The notes below the pieces were generated by a model. It was given only the letters and a program-made list of their open reading frames with translations. It made no database searches and was not told the DNA's origin. A DNA stretch of 64,000 nucleotides from NCBI GenBank assembly GCA_963843595.1, contig CAWJLG010000007.1, forward strand, positions 248,001 through 312,000, written 5' to 3'. This stretch comes from CAIWHR01 sp963843595 (GTDB lineage Bacteria; Pseudomonadota; Gammaproteobacteria; Burkholderiales; Casimicrobiaceae). A program made the translations under genes and the position numbers. Each line of letters begins with the position of its first letter. The first letter of the stretch is position 1. This document shows positions 18,117-29,512 of the stretch, one piece after another.

Positions 18117-19105
18117 CTATCGCGGCTTCGCGTCCTTGTGCATCCGCGTGAGCTTCTCCTGCGCGATGCGCGCTTCCTGCAGCTTCGCGACCGCCTTGCG
18201 GTTCTGCGGATCGTAACGGACGCTGGTTTCCCACAGCCTGATCGCGCCCGCGATGTCCGTGCGGTAGGTCTGCATTCCCTTCTCGTAGTACTCCTCGGAG
18301 AGCGCCTTCTGCAGCGTCTGCACGCGGGCACTCCATTCCGGAACCGGCTTGCCGCGCAGGCTCGCCGCCTGTTCGTACAGGTTCAGCGCCGGCTCGCGCG
18401 CCCCGGTCGCCTCGAGCTCGCGGCCGCGCTCGTAGACCGTCGTGGCGATCCGCTGGCGCGCGGCCTGGTTGTTCGGGTTGGCGTCGATGTACGCACGGAG
18501 CTCCTGGAGTCCGCCGCTGACGTCGCCGGCCCTGAACATCTCGATGCGCTGATCGATGTCGTAGGATTCGGTCACCTCGGTCCGGGCGTTGGCCGGCGGG
18601 GCCGCAGTCCGCGAGGCGGCGTTCGCCTGGTTGATGCGGGCGGCGCGACCGCCCTGTATGCGCGCGAGCTTCTGCCGGTCGATGTCGCGCAGCACCTTCA
18701 TCGCCTCGGCGTTCTCCGGATCCAGCGCGAGCACCTTGAGCATCGCCGTGCTCGCGCGATCCGCGTCGCCGCTGCGCAGCGCGGTGTTGCCCGCCTGCAG
18801 ATTCTCGCGAACGCCCTGCCGGATCGCGGTGCGTGTCGCCGCGAGTTCGGCGCGCGCAGCGTCGTCACCCGGGTCGAGCAGCGACACGATGTGCCATTCC
18901 CGTGCCGCCGCCGCGAGGTCGCCGGCCTGCGCATGCTGCTTCGCGTATTGGCGGTGCAGGGCAGCCGCGGCGGCGATCCGCTCGTCGGACGGAATTGGCT
19001 TGGGCGCGACCCCGGCCGGGGCGCCGGGGACTCGGACGGCACGCTCGCGCACGCCCCCAGCAGCAGCACGACGCAGGACGGCAACACCCACCGATACGCG
19101 AACAT
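18117..19105 (-). CDS. TPR-repeat lipoprotein, one frameshift
   Basis: The N-terminus MFAYRWVLPSCVVLLLGACAS (lipidated Cys at 19) and the rest of the protein lie in different frames. A single missing base in a homopolymer at 19010-19013 or 19018-19021 rejoins SESPAPRPG to VAPKPIPSDERI. The body is helical with TPR-like units: HAQAGDLAAAAREWHIVSLL, NTALRSGDADRASTAMLKVL, QAASLRGKPVPEWSARVQTL. It begins 10 bases after the deacetylase gene on the same strand, so the kinase, deacetylase and lipoprotein probably form one operon. The break is more likely a sequence error than inactivation. Confidence 0.82.
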
Positions 19106-20127
19106 GCGGGTGCCCCTATTTCGATGTCGAGCGGACGAAGGTTACAAGCTTGGACTTGAACGCATCGAGGCTCTCGTCACCGAAGACCATGCTCCGGCGC
19201 AGCATGTACGGATAGGCGAAGAAGCCGTTGCCCCCGGGGGTCACGGTGAGGCCGAGCCGTACGTGCTGGCGCGCGAGCTGGTCGACGACGATGTCGTTGA
19301 CGTCGCCGTAGGGATACGCGAACGAGACACTGGCGAGCCCGAGACGCTCCTGGATGACGTTGATCGGCACGTCGATTTCGCGCCGCGTGCGTTCACGGTA
19401 CTTGGGTTCGCTTTCGTCGGCCGGACGAAGGGTCAGATTGGCATGCGATTTCGAGTGCGGTTGAATGTCGATCAGTCCGGCGGCGACCATCTCCTTCATC
19501 TGCGGCCAGGTCATGGCGTCGGCGGCACCGACGAAATCGCTGTACAGGAATACCGTTGCGGGAAAGCCGTGCTTCCTCAGAATCGGATACGCGATGTCGT
19601 AGATCGCCCGGTAGCCGTCGTCGATCGTGAGGACCACACTCTTCTTCGGCAGCGGTTCCTTGCCGTCGAGGAAGTCGCCGAGCCGCGACAGCGGGATCAC
19701 GTGGTAGCCGTTCTGCGCGAGGTAGTCCATCTGCGCAGCGAACGCGGCCGGCGTGACGGTCAGCTTCGAGGCCTTGTTGCCGAAGCGGTGGTAGCACAGC
19801 ACCGGGACCGTCTGAAATCCCTCGGGGTACACGCCGATCCGATTTCGTGCCTGCAGCGGGATCACGATCGTCTGGCCCGGACGGATGCTGCCGCCGTTGG
19901 CTTCGGTGATCCACCAGTCCTTGCGCGCATCGCCGAGGTACCGCTGGGCCAGCGTCGATGCATCGTCGCCCGTGCGGGCGATCACGATCGCAAAATCGCT
20001 GTCGCGCGCGACGAGCGGTCCCGTCTCGTGCTGTGCAATGGGGGACGGTTCGGGCGCCGGGGCCCGGGATGTCGCGCATCCGTGGAGCAGAAGCGCGGCG
20101 GCGAGGCAGCCCAGCGCGTGCGAGAGC

Positions 20128-21747
<1,620 letters not shown>

Positions 21748-21888
21748 CGAATCTGTCTCCCCGCTGTCGGACCGGCACCGTGCCGCCGAACGGTGCCGCG
21801 AGTATGCCAGAAAGGCCGCATCCGACAGCGCGCCCGGACCGGACGACCATGCCTTATACTTCGCCGTTCACGATCCTGTCCTCTGCGC

Positions 21889-22776
21889 ATGAGTCGACCA
21901 CCCCGCAATCTCGCCGTCCTCTTCGCGGACGTCAGCGGCAGCACCAAGCTCTACGAGAATCTCGGCGACGCCGAAGCGCGCTCGACGATCGAGCGTTGCC
22001 TCGCCATCGTCGAGCAGGTGTCCAGGCAGCACGGCGGCGAGGTCGTGAAGACGATCGGCGACGAGATGATGACGACGTTCCCGACCGCCGACCACGCGGC
22101 GCGGGCGGCCCGCGACGTCCAGGCGCGCATTGCCGAGCAACGCACGCCGCTCGGTACGCCGCTGGCGATGCACGTGGGTTTCCATTTCGGCCCGGTGATC
22201 GAGGACGGGGGCGACGTGTTCGGCGACTCGGTCAACGTCGCGGCCCGGATGACCGAACTGGCGAAGGGCGGCCAGATCATCACGTCGGCGGAAACGATCA
22301 AGGAGCTGTCGGTGCCGCTGCGCTCGGCCACGCGCGACCTCGACTCGCTCACCGTCAAGGGCAAGCAGAAGGAAATCGGCATCTACGAGCTGCTGTGGCA
22401 GGACTCGGGTGACGACCTGACGGCGCTGTCCCCGCGGCTGGTCGTGCGCCCCCAGCGGCTGAAGCTGATCCACGGCGGCCGCGAGTTCGAGCTCGGGGAA
22501 TCGGCGATGGCGCTCACGCTCGGCCGCGATCCGCAGAACGACGTCGTGATCGGCGACCGCAAGGCGTCGCGGATGCATGCGCGGATCGAACGCCGGCGCG
22601 ACAAGTTCGTCCTGATCGACCACAGCTCGAACGGAACCTTCGTCACGGTCGGCGACGAGAACGAGGTGATGCTGCGCCGCGAGGAATGGACGATGCGCGG
22701 CCGCGGGCAATGCAGCTTCGGCCATGCCCATCGCGACGATCCCTCCGAAGTTCTCGAGTTCCACTGCCTCGAGTGA
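21889..22776 (+). CDS. Class III nucleotide cyclase with C-terminal FHA domain
   Basis: A soluble 295-residue signalling enzyme. The cyclase domain (about 8-165) has the metal aspartates in LFADVSGSTKLYENLG and VVKTIGDEMMTTF. It also has the NxxxR transition-state pair in GDSVNVAARM, so it looks active. The product (cAMP or cGMP) cannot be assigned. The FHA domain (about 205-275) has LGRDPQNDVVIGDRKASRMHARIE and HSSNGTFV, the phosphothreonine pocket. It is divergent from a Ser/Thr kinase 141 bp away. Phospho-dependent coupling between the two is a reasonable inference. Confidence 0.9.
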   Translation: MSRPPRNLAVLFADVSGSTKLYENLGDAEARSTIERCLAIVEQVSRQHGGEVVKTIGDEMMTTFPTADHAARAARDVQARIAEQRTPLGTPLAMHVGFHFGPVIEDGGDVFGDSVNVAARMTELAKGGQIITSAETIKELSVPLRSATRDLDSLTVKGKQKEIGIYELLWQDSGDDLTALSPRLVVRPQRLKLIHGGREFELGESAMALTLGRDPQNDVVIGDRKASRMHARIERRRDKFVLIDHSSNGTFVTVGDENEVMLRREEWTMRGRGQCSFGHAHRDDPSEVLEFHCLE

Positions 22777-22829
22777 CCAGCGGGCCGTCGCGGCCTTTGC
22801 GGACAATCTCCCGCGCTCCATCGCTTGCC

Positions 22830-23867
22830 ATGAAATACCGCACGCTCCCCGGCACCGATCTCCACGTTTCCGAAGTCTGTCTGGGCACGATGACGTGGGG
22901 AGACCAGAACGACGAGGCGGAGGCCCACGCCCAGCTCGACTGCGCAGTCGCGAACGGCATCAATTTCATCGACACGGCCGAGATGTACCCGGCGCCGCCC
23001 AAAGCAGCGACGCAGGGCCGCACCGAAGCGTATCTGGGGACCTGGCTGGCCCAACGCGGGCGCGAAGGGCTCGTGATCGCCACCAAGGTCGCGGGTCCGG
23101 GTCGGCGCGACTGGATACGCGGCGGTCGAACCGACCTCACGCCCGAGGTCATCGCGGAGGCTGCCGAGACCAGTCTCGCGCGACTGCGCATCGACCAAAT
23201 CGACCTGTTCCAGATCCACTGGCCGCAGCGCAATGTCCCCATGTTCGGGGCGACGGAGTTCGACCCGGCGCAGGAGAAGGACGGCCCTACGATCCGCGAG
23301 CAGGTCGAAGGCATGGCGGCGCTCGTCGCGGCAGGCAAGATCCGTTGGTGGGGGTTGTCCAACGAAACCGCATGGGGCGCGTGCGAATTCCGGCGCGTGG
23401 CCCGCGAGCTCGGAGTGCCGGGCCCCGTCACCATCCAGAACAGCTACAGCCTGCTGTCGCGCAACGTCGACAACGATCTCGCCGAAGTGCTCTATCGCGA
23501 GAACATGTCACTGCTCGCGTACAGTCCGCTGGCGGCGGGCCTCCTCAGCGGCAAGTATCGTGGCGGTGCCGTCCCACCGAATGCCCGGTTTACCCTCTTC
23601 GAAGGGATGGGGATGCGCTTTCGCAAGCCGATCGTGCACGAGGCGGTCGAAGCCTACGCGGAGCTCGCACGACAGCGCGGGCTCTCGCTTGTGCAGCTGG
23701 CCCTCGGGTACGTGAAGAACCGCTGGTATCTCGGTGCGATGATCGTCGGTGCGACGACGACCGCGCAGCTCGAAGAAGACATCGCCGCGGCACAGGGTGA
23801 CCTGGATGCCGCGACACTCGCCGAGATTGCCCGCATCCAGGTCCGGTTTCCCAATCCGGCGGGCTGA
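22830..23867 (+). CDS. Aldo/keto reductase, Tas-like
   Basis: NADPH-dependent oxidoreductase of 345 residues with a TIM-barrel signature. It shows VCLGTMTWGDQNDEAEAHAQLD, the catalytic Asp-Tyr in NFIDTAEMYPAP, Lys in VIATKVAGPG and His in LFQIHWPQR. The cofactor block is near the C-terminus (AMIVGATTTAQLEEDIAA). The N-terminus MKYRTLPGTDLHVS matches the E. coli Tas subgroup. The natural substrate is unknown. It follows the cyclase gene by 53 bases, possibly in the same transcript. Confidence 0.92.
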   Translation: MKYRTLPGTDLHVSEVCLGTMTWGDQNDEAEAHAQLDCAVANGINFIDTAEMYPAPPKAATQGRTEAYLGTWLAQRGREGLVIATKVAGPGRRDWIRGGRTDLTPEVIAEAAETSLARLRIDQIDLFQIHWPQRNVPMFGATEFDPAQEKDGPTIREQVEGMAALVAAGKIRWWGLSNETAWGACEFRRVARELGVPGPVTIQNSYSLLSRNVDNDLAEVLYRENMSLLAYSPLAAGLLSGKYRGGAVPPNARFTLFEGMGMRFRKPIVHEAVEAYAELARQRGLSLVQLALGYVKNRWYLGAMIVGATTTAQLEEDIAAAQGDLDAATLAEIARIQVRFPNPAG

Positions 23868-23891
23868 AGCCGGTCGCCGGGTCCCGACGAA

Positions 23892-25715
23892 CTATCGGCG
23901 GTGAGCGGCGTTGCGTTTCGAAAGGTCGAGGTCGAGGTACTTCCAGTAGGGCTTGAAGATCGGCGGGCTGAAGCCCTCCACCCACGGCTGCACGAAATCG
24001 TTCTCGAGGCGAAACACGGCCGGCAGCTCGGGCATCCAGGTTCGTGCGAGCTCGGACATCCGGCGCGCCGCCGCGACCTGTTCGGGCTCCGCCGCGGCGC
24101 GCAGGAAGGCTTCCGCGGCGCGATCGTAATCGGAGTTGGTGAAGCGGGTGACGTTGAACTGCGGCGATTGCCTGCTGTAGAGCTGCATGAGCTGCGGGTA
24201 CCCCGACGGCGAGCCGCCGAAGCCGCCGAAGTAGATCTGGTATTGCGCCTGCTGCAGTTCCTTGATCGCGTCCTGGAACGGCGTCACGTGGAAGTCCATG
24301 CGCACGCCGAGAACGTCCATGTTCTTCTTCCACAGCGTCTGGATCTCGCGCGACACCGCTCCTGAGCGCAGCAAAACCGTGAGCACGAGCGGCTTGCCGT
24401 CCGGCGTCCGCCGATACCCGTCGGCGTCGCGTTCCTTGTAGCCGAAGCGGTCGAGCAGCGCCTTCGCGGAGGCGGGATCGTGGAGCGGCTTCGCCGGCAG
24501 CGACGGGTCGTGTCCACCCACGCCCGGGGGCACCAGCTGGTTCGCCGGAATCGCCTGTCCGGCATAGACCACGCGCACGAGGGCCTCGGTGTCGACCGCC
24601 ATCGCGATCGCGCGGCGCAAGGCGACCCGCTCGGGAGTCATGCCGCCGATCACGGGATCGAGCGTGTTGAAGTAGAAGATGAAGGCGAACGGTTCCGGAA
24701 AGACGTGGCGCACGATGCCGCGAGCGGCAAACTCCGGCTTCACCGCACCGTCCGCGGTGAGCAGGCGATTGGCGACCTCGCCGCGCAGCACGACGATGTC
24801 GAGGCCCCCCTGGAGGAACTGCAACATGCGGGTGAGATCCTCGTCGATGATGGCAACGTCGACGCCGCCGATCTGCGGCAGCGGCTTGCCCCCCATGCTC
24901 CGCAGCAGCGCCGCGCGCGCAGGATCGTCGCTTTCGGGAAAGCGCACCCGACGATACATCGGGTTGGCGTCGAGCAGGATGCGCGATCCGCGCTTCCACT
25001 CGCGCAGCCGGAACGGACCCGTTCCCACGGGATGCGACTTGACGTCGCCGTCGTGTGCCTCGACGACTTCGCGGGCGACAGCGCCGACGGCGCCGATGAG
25101 ATCCCTGACATTGGGGAAGTTCGGCTCGACGAGCCGGATCTGCAGCGTATAGCGGTCGAGCGCGCGTAGACCCTCGATCGGGCGGTCGAAGTCGAACCGG
25201 CCTGCTTTGCGCGCCGCATCGACTGCTGCGCGCGCACCGACGATGAGGTCGGTGAGGATCGGCGAGCCGCCGCGTCGTCCGTTGGGATCGAGCCAGCGCT
25301 TGTAGGAGTAGACGTAGTCGTCGGCCGTGAGCTCGCGCGGCCTGCCTTGGAAGGCGGGATCGTCGGTGAAGCGGATGCCGCGCTGCAGCCGGATCGTCCA
25401 CGTCCTGCCGCCTTCGGTGATCTCGACCGGTGAGGCTGCGGTCAGCGGGACGAGCTTCGGCGGCGAGGCGAGGTAGTCCCACTCATAGGCGGACTCGAAG
25501 ATCGCCGTGACGATCTCGAACGACGGCTCGTCGGTGTAGCTTTGCGGATCCAGCGTGTCGATGTCGGGCGACGCGACACGCAGGATCTTGGCGGGATCGG
25601 CCGCCGTCGCGGTCGCGCTCAGGACCCAGGCGAGCGCCAGCGCGAGCCACGCGGTGCGGCGGATCCGGCGCCGCTCTGACGCAGGCCCAGGGTTCAAGCG
25701 ACAGGCGACGGACAT
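23892..25715 (-). CDS. ABC transporter substrate-binding protein, peptide/nickel family 5
   Basis: A 607-residue periplasmic solute-binding protein of the OppA/DppA class. A signal peptide (about 18-38, ending ATATAADP) precedes the family pattern. This includes IDTLDPQSYTDEPSFEIV, WTIRLQRGIRFTDDP, SHPVGTGPFRLREW, RRAIAMAVD and GYKERDADGYRRTPDG. It is a large member, as is usual for oligopeptide binders. No permease or ATPase genes are adjacent, so it is an orphan subunit here; ligand unknown. Possibly co-transcribed with the secreted hypothetical gene upstream. Confidence 0.92.
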   Translation of the reverse strand: MSVACRLNPGPASERRRIRRTAWLALALAWVLSATATAADPAKILRVASPDIDTLDPQSYTDEPSFEIVTAIFESAYEWDYLASPPKLVPLTAASPVEITEGGRTWTIRLQRGIRFTDDPAFQGRPRELTADDYVYSYKRWLDPNGRRGGSPILTDLIVGARAAVDAARKAGRFDFDRPIEGLRALDRYTLQIRLVEPNFPNVRDLIGAVGAVAREVVEAHDGDVKSHPVGTGPFRLREWKRGSRILLDANPMYRRVRFPESDDPARAALLRSMGGKPLPQIGGVDVAIIDEDLTRMLQFLQGGLDIVVLRGEVANRLLTADGAVKPEFAARGIVRHVFPEPFAFIFYFNTLDPVIGGMTPERVALRRAIAMAVDTEALVRVVYAGQAIPANQLVPPGVGGHDPSLPAKPLHDPASAKALLDRFGYKERDADGYRRTPDGKPLVLTVLLRSGAVSREIQTLWKKNMDVLGVRMDFHVTPFQDAIKELQQAQYQIYFGGFGGSPSGYPQLMQLYSRQSPQFNVTRFTNSDYDRAAEAFLRAAAEPEQVAAARRMSELARTWMPELPAVFRLENDFVQPWVEGFSPPIFKPYWKYLDLDLSKRNAAHRR

Positions 25716-25770
25716 CGGGCCTCCTCCCTAGGCGCCTGCACGCGGAGGGTCCACGAGCCTGGCCCGCCGC

Positions 25771-26361
25771 CTACTGCACGGTGAGGCCGTGCGCGGCCAT
25801 CATCTTGACCAGCCGCTGGCGCTCGGACTTGAATGCCGAGACGAAATCGGAGGTATTCTCGTAGCGGCGCAGCGCGTATTGCTGGGCGATCACGCCCCCT
25901 TTCGGATTGCGGCCGTAGCGATACAGATTGAACTCGACGAACTTGTGGTCGTCGGGCCAGGTGATGTAATCGACGATGATCTCCCCGGTCTTCTTGTTCT
26001 CGAGGATCGCGCTGTGCACCTGCGGATTCTGTCGTCGCAGCGCACGCACCAGATTGCCGGCGACGACCTTCGGATCGTCGATCTTCGGGTACTCGCGGAT
26101 CGAGGCAAAACGCGTCCACGACTTGAGATCTTCGTCGTCCGGAATGAATTCACGCCAGTGCTCGCCGGGCGAGTCGCCCTCTGCCGTCTGCACCATCGCG
26201 ACGCCGTCGAAAGCGACAACGGCCTTGGCCGCGGCTTTCGTGGCCGTCTCGGCGGCGAGCGCAGGCGCTGCCAGGAGCAGCGCAGCGAGCATCGTGACGG
26301 CGGGCATGCGCACGACGGTGCAGCGTCGTCTCGTGGTGGTCGCAGCAGTAGGTTCGTTCAT
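25771..26361 (-). CDS. Secreted hypothetical protein
   Basis: A 196-residue protein with a signal peptide (about 18-37; MPAVTMLAALLLAAPALAAE). The mature part has a mixed alpha/beta pattern with FIPDDEDLKSWTRFASIREYP, SAILENKKTGEIIVDYITWP and VEFNLYRYGRNPKGGVIAQQ. I do not recognise the family; it may be a conserved periplasmic DUF protein. It lies between the VWA operon and the solute-binding protein on the same strand. Confidence 0.75.
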   Translation of the reverse strand: MNEPTAATTTRRRCTVVRMPAVTMLAALLLAAPALAAETATKAAAKAVVAFDGVAMVQTAEGDSPGEHWREFIPDDEDLKSWTRFASIREYPKIDDPKVVAGNLVRALRRQNPQVHSAILENKKTGEIIVDYITWPDDHKFVEFNLYRYGRNPKGGVIAQQYALRRYENTSDFVSAFKSERQRLVKMMAAHGLTVQ

Positions 26362-26490
26362 GGTCGGTCGTCTCGCAGTTCGGCGCGGAAGGATACCAGT
26401 TTGCCGTTCATTGCAGCGCAGTGCCTGCGCCGAATCCGGCCGCGGGCGACGACGTGATAGCGGGCCTGCTGGGCAGCCGTCGCGCAGGCG

Positions 26491-27534
26491 TCAGGCGATC
26501 CGGCCGAACCAGAGCATCGACAGCAGGGCCGCGACGAACGCGAACAAGGCCGCGGCCGCCGCGAACAGGGCGGTGATCTCCATCTCCTTCTGCTCGAAGA
26601 AGAGCCGGGTATTGAGGTTCTTGTAGATCTTCTGCAGGTCGGTGGCCGTCCCCGCGTAGAAATACTCGCCGCGGGTGAGCACGGCAATCGACTTCAGCGA
26701 CTCTTCGTCGAGCCGGACGCGGAACGACCAACCATCGCCGCCGATCGTTTCGCCGTTTGCGGTTCCGACGCCCACCGTGTACACCGGGACGCCGCGGTCG
26801 GCGGCCATCCTCGCGGCTTCGATGGGATTGGGGCCGGTCGTCGTCTGGCCGTCCGTGAGCAGGATGATCGCCGCGGAGGTGTAGGAGCCCGGCGCAACGG
26901 CCTTGGGCGGCGCCTTGTCCGCCGGCCGCGACGGGTCGAGCGGCGCGCTTTTCCTCGCATCGCCGCGCGGGTTGTACGACCGCAGGTCGAACTCCACGTC
27001 GGGGAAGATCATCTTCAACGCGACCAGGATTCCGCTCCCCACCGCCGTGCCGCGCTGCAGCTCGAACCGGTTGATCGCTTCCAGGATATCCTCGCGCGCG
27101 TGCGTCGGCGACTGCACCATCGATGCGGTCGCCGCGAACGAGACCACACCGATGCGCGTGGTCCGCGGCTGCTCGGCGACGAAGGCGCGTGCCGCCTCCT
27201 GCGCGGCCGCGAGGCGGGTCGGCTTGACGTCCGTGGCGCGCATGCTGCCCGAGACGTCCATGGCGAGGATCACCGTCTGATATTGCGACGGCAGCGTGAC
27301 GACGGCGGCCGGCCGCGCGATCGCGACGATCATCAGCGTCAGCGCGACCAGGAGCATCGTGGGCGGCACGTGGCGACGCAGACGCTGACCGGCACTGATC
27401 GCTTCGCGAACCAGCCCGAGCCCCGTGTAGCGGATCGCGGTCCTGCGCTTGCGGCGCAGCAGGACGACGTACAGCGCCAGGAGCGCCGGCACGAGCAGCA
27501 GCAGCCACAGCATCAGGGGCCACAGGAACGTCAT
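26491..27534 (-). CDS. VWA-domain membrane protein (BatA-like)
   Basis: A 347-residue inner-membrane protein. Two N-terminal helices (about 3-25 and 55-78) precede a von Willebrand A domain with intact metal site: DVSGSMRATD, Thr in PTHARED, and LLTDGQTTTG. One C-terminal helix (about 322-343) follows. Family members act with MoxR ATPases as chaperone-like systems. It is the last gene of the protease-moxR-DUF58-VWA operon, overlapping the DUF58 gene by four bases. A close paralogue, alone, lies at 43.0-44.1 kb. Confidence 0.9.
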   Translation of the reverse strand: MTFLWPLMLWLLLLVPALLALYVVLLRRKRRTAIRYTGLGLVREAISAGQRLRRHVPPTMLLVALTLMIVAIARPAAVVTLPSQYQTVILAMDVSGSMRATDVKPTRLAAAQEAARAFVAEQPRTTRIGVVSFAATASMVQSPTHAREDILEAINRFELQRGTAVGSGILVALKMIFPDVEFDLRSYNPRGDARKSAPLDPSRPADKAPPKAVAPGSYTSAAIILLTDGQTTTGPNPIEAARMAADRGVPVYTVGVGTANGETIGGDGWSFRVRLDEESLKSIAVLTRGEYFYAGTATDLQKIYKNLNTRLFFEQKEMEITALFAAAAALFAFVAALLSMLWFGRIA

Positions 27535-28499
27535 GGGGAGGCGGCTGCGGGCAGGGTTCCGGCAAGATGCGGCGGCAAGCCGCCGCCGGTGGCAAGCTGG
27601 CTGCGTCGCCGACGCAGGTCGGCAAAGCGCAGGATCGCGTCGACGAGGTCGTCGTCCGTGGCGAGTTCGAGGGCGTCCACGCCCGCCGCCTGATACGCGC
27701 GGCGCAGCCGAGTTTCGCGCTCCCCGGCGAGCTTCGCGAATCGCTCGCGAAAGCCCCGATCATGGGTGTCGACGAAGAGCTGCTCGCCTGTCTCGGCGTC
27801 CTCGACCACGACCATTCCGAGGTCGGGGAGCGCCATTTCCAGCGGATCGTAGAGGCGCACGGCAACCACGTCGTGGCGCTGAGCGAGCCGGGCGAGCGGC
27901 TCCTCCCAGCCCGGTGCGCTGATGAAGTCCGAGACCACGAACATCAGCGAGCGCCGGGGAGCAACGCGCCATGCCGTGTCGAGCAGCTCCGCGAGGTCGG
28001 TCGTCTTCGGCTGCGTCGGTGCCGGGCGGTTCAGCATCCGTTGCAGCAGATGCAGGACGTGGCGGCGACCGGCGCGCGCCGGAATGACCGTGTCGACGGC
28101 GCTGCCGTAGAGCAGGGCGCCGACGCGATTGCCGTGGCGGGTGAGAACGCGCGCGAGCACGGTGACGAATTCGATCGCTATCGAACGCTTGCGCAGCTCC
28201 TGCGAGCCGAAGTCCACCGAGGGGCTCAGGTCCAGCAGGAACCACGCCGCGACCTCGCGCTCCTCGTTGTATTCGCGGACATAGGGTGTCTGCAATCGCG
28301 CGGTGACGTTCCAGTCGATGTGGCGGACATCGTCGCCGTAGACGTATTCGCGCAGGTCGGCGAGGTCGAGGCCATAGCCGCGGAACAGGGTCCGGTAGTC
28401 GCCGTGCAGCACGCCGTCGAGGCGGCGGATCACCGTCCACTCGAGCCGCTGCAGGACCGCCTCAGGTGTTGCGTGCCGGTGCGGGCTCGACGCGGACAT
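27531..28499 (-). CDS. DUF58 protein of a MoxR system
   Basis: A 322-residue soluble protein of the DUF58 family. The signature LREYVYGDDVRHIDWNVTARL is followed by a degenerate VWA fold (WFLLDLSPSVDFGS, SLMFVVSDFIS). It is the standard partner of MoxR AAA+ ATPases. Its start overlaps the moxR gene by 38 bases and its end overlaps the VWA gene by four, implying tight co-translation. Confidence 0.92.
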   Translation of the reverse strand: MSASSPHRHATPEAVLQRLEWTVIRRLDGVLHGDYRTLFRGYGLDLADLREYVYGDDVRHIDWNVTARLQTPYVREYNEEREVAAWFLLDLSPSVDFGSQELRKRSIAIEFVTVLARVLTRHGNRVGALLYGSAVDTVIPARAGRRHVLHLLQRMLNRPAPTQPKTTDLAELLDTAWRVAPRRSLMFVVSDFISAPGWEEPLARLAQRHDVVAVRLYDPLEMALPDLGMVVVEDAETGEQLFVDTHDRGFRERFAKLAGERETRLRRAYQAAGVDALELATDDDLVDAILRFADLRRRRSQLATGGGLPPHLAGTLPAAASP

Positions 28500-29487
28500 G
28501 GGTTTCCAGCGGCTTCTCGGGCCGCGGCACCTGGTGCATGATCTTCAGGATCAGCGCGTCGGCGGTCTGGCCGTCGGCCAGTGCCTCGTACGACAGCGAC
28601 AGGCGATGCCGCAGGACATCGGGCGCGAGATCGGACACATCCTCGGGCAAGGCGTACGCACGGCCGCGCAGGAAGGCGAGCGCCCGCGCGCCCTCGATCA
28701 GATGGATCGTCGCGCGCGGGCTCGCGCCGTAAGTCAGGTAACGCGCGAGGTCAGGAAGACCGTAACGCCCCGGCTCGCGCGTGGCAGCGACCAGCCGCAC
28801 CGCGTACTGCATCAGCGACGGGTCGACGTAACCCTTGCGGCATTCTCGCTGCAGCGCGGCGAGCTCGCCGGTCGTGGCGACGGCGGCGACGTCCTGCGCC
28901 ACGCCGGTGACACGCTCGACGATCACGAATTCCTCCTCCTCGCTCGGGTAGCCGACCAGCACCTTCATCATGAAGCGGTCGACCTGTGCCTCGGGCAACG
29001 GGTAGGTGCCTTCGGTCTCGATCGGATTCTGGGTGGCCATGACGAGGAACGGGTCGGGGACGCGGTGCGTCTCGCCGGCGATCGTCACCTGGCACTCCTG
29101 CATCACCTCGAGCAGCGCACTCTGCACCTTGGCCGGCGCGCGGTTGATCTCGTCGGCGAGGAGAAGGTTGGTGAACACGGGGCCGAGCGACGTGTTGAAT
29201 TCGCCGGTCTTCTGGTTGTAGATGCGGGTGCCGACGAGGTCGGCCGGCACCAGGTCGGGCGTGAACTGGATGCGCCGGAACTGGCCGCGTATCGTCCGCG
29301 CGAGGGTCTTCACCGTGAGCGTCTTGGCGAGCCCGGGCACACCCTCGACCAGGAGATGGCCCTGGGCGAGGATTGCGACCAGCACGCGCTCGAGGAAGTG
29401 GTCCTGCCCGACGACGATGCGTTTGACCTCATAGAGGATCCGCTCCATCAACGGGGTGACGTCGTTGCGTCCGCTCGTGTCGTTCAT
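28462..29487 (-). CDS. MoxR-family AAA+ ATPase
   Basis: A 341-residue ATPase that in this family helps mature or activate other proteins together with VWA-domain partners. Walker A is GVPGLAKT, Walker B LLADEINRAP, sensor 1 VMATQNPIETEG. Arginine-finger and sensor 2 regions follow (EAQVDRFMM, GASPRATIHLIEGARALA). Length is normal. It is second in its operon, 25 bases after the serine protease gene. Confidence 0.95.
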   Translation of the reverse strand: MNDTSGRNDVTPLMERILYEVKRIVVGQDHFLERVLVAILAQGHLLVEGVPGLAKTLTVKTLARTIRGQFRRIQFTPDLVPADLVGTRIYNQKTGEFNTSLGPVFTNLLLADEINRAPAKVQSALLEVMQECQVTIAGETHRVPDPFLVMATQNPIETEGTYPLPEAQVDRFMMKVLVGYPSEEEEFVIVERVTGVAQDVAAVATTGELAALQRECRKGYVDPSLMQYAVRLVAATREPGRYGLPDLARYLTYGASPRATIHLIEGARALAFLRGRAYALPEDVSDLAPDVLRHRLSLSYEALADGQTADALILKIMHQVPRPEKPLETHVRVEPAPARNT

Positions 29488-29512
29488 GAGTGAAGCCTCT
29501 TGTGGTGCCTGG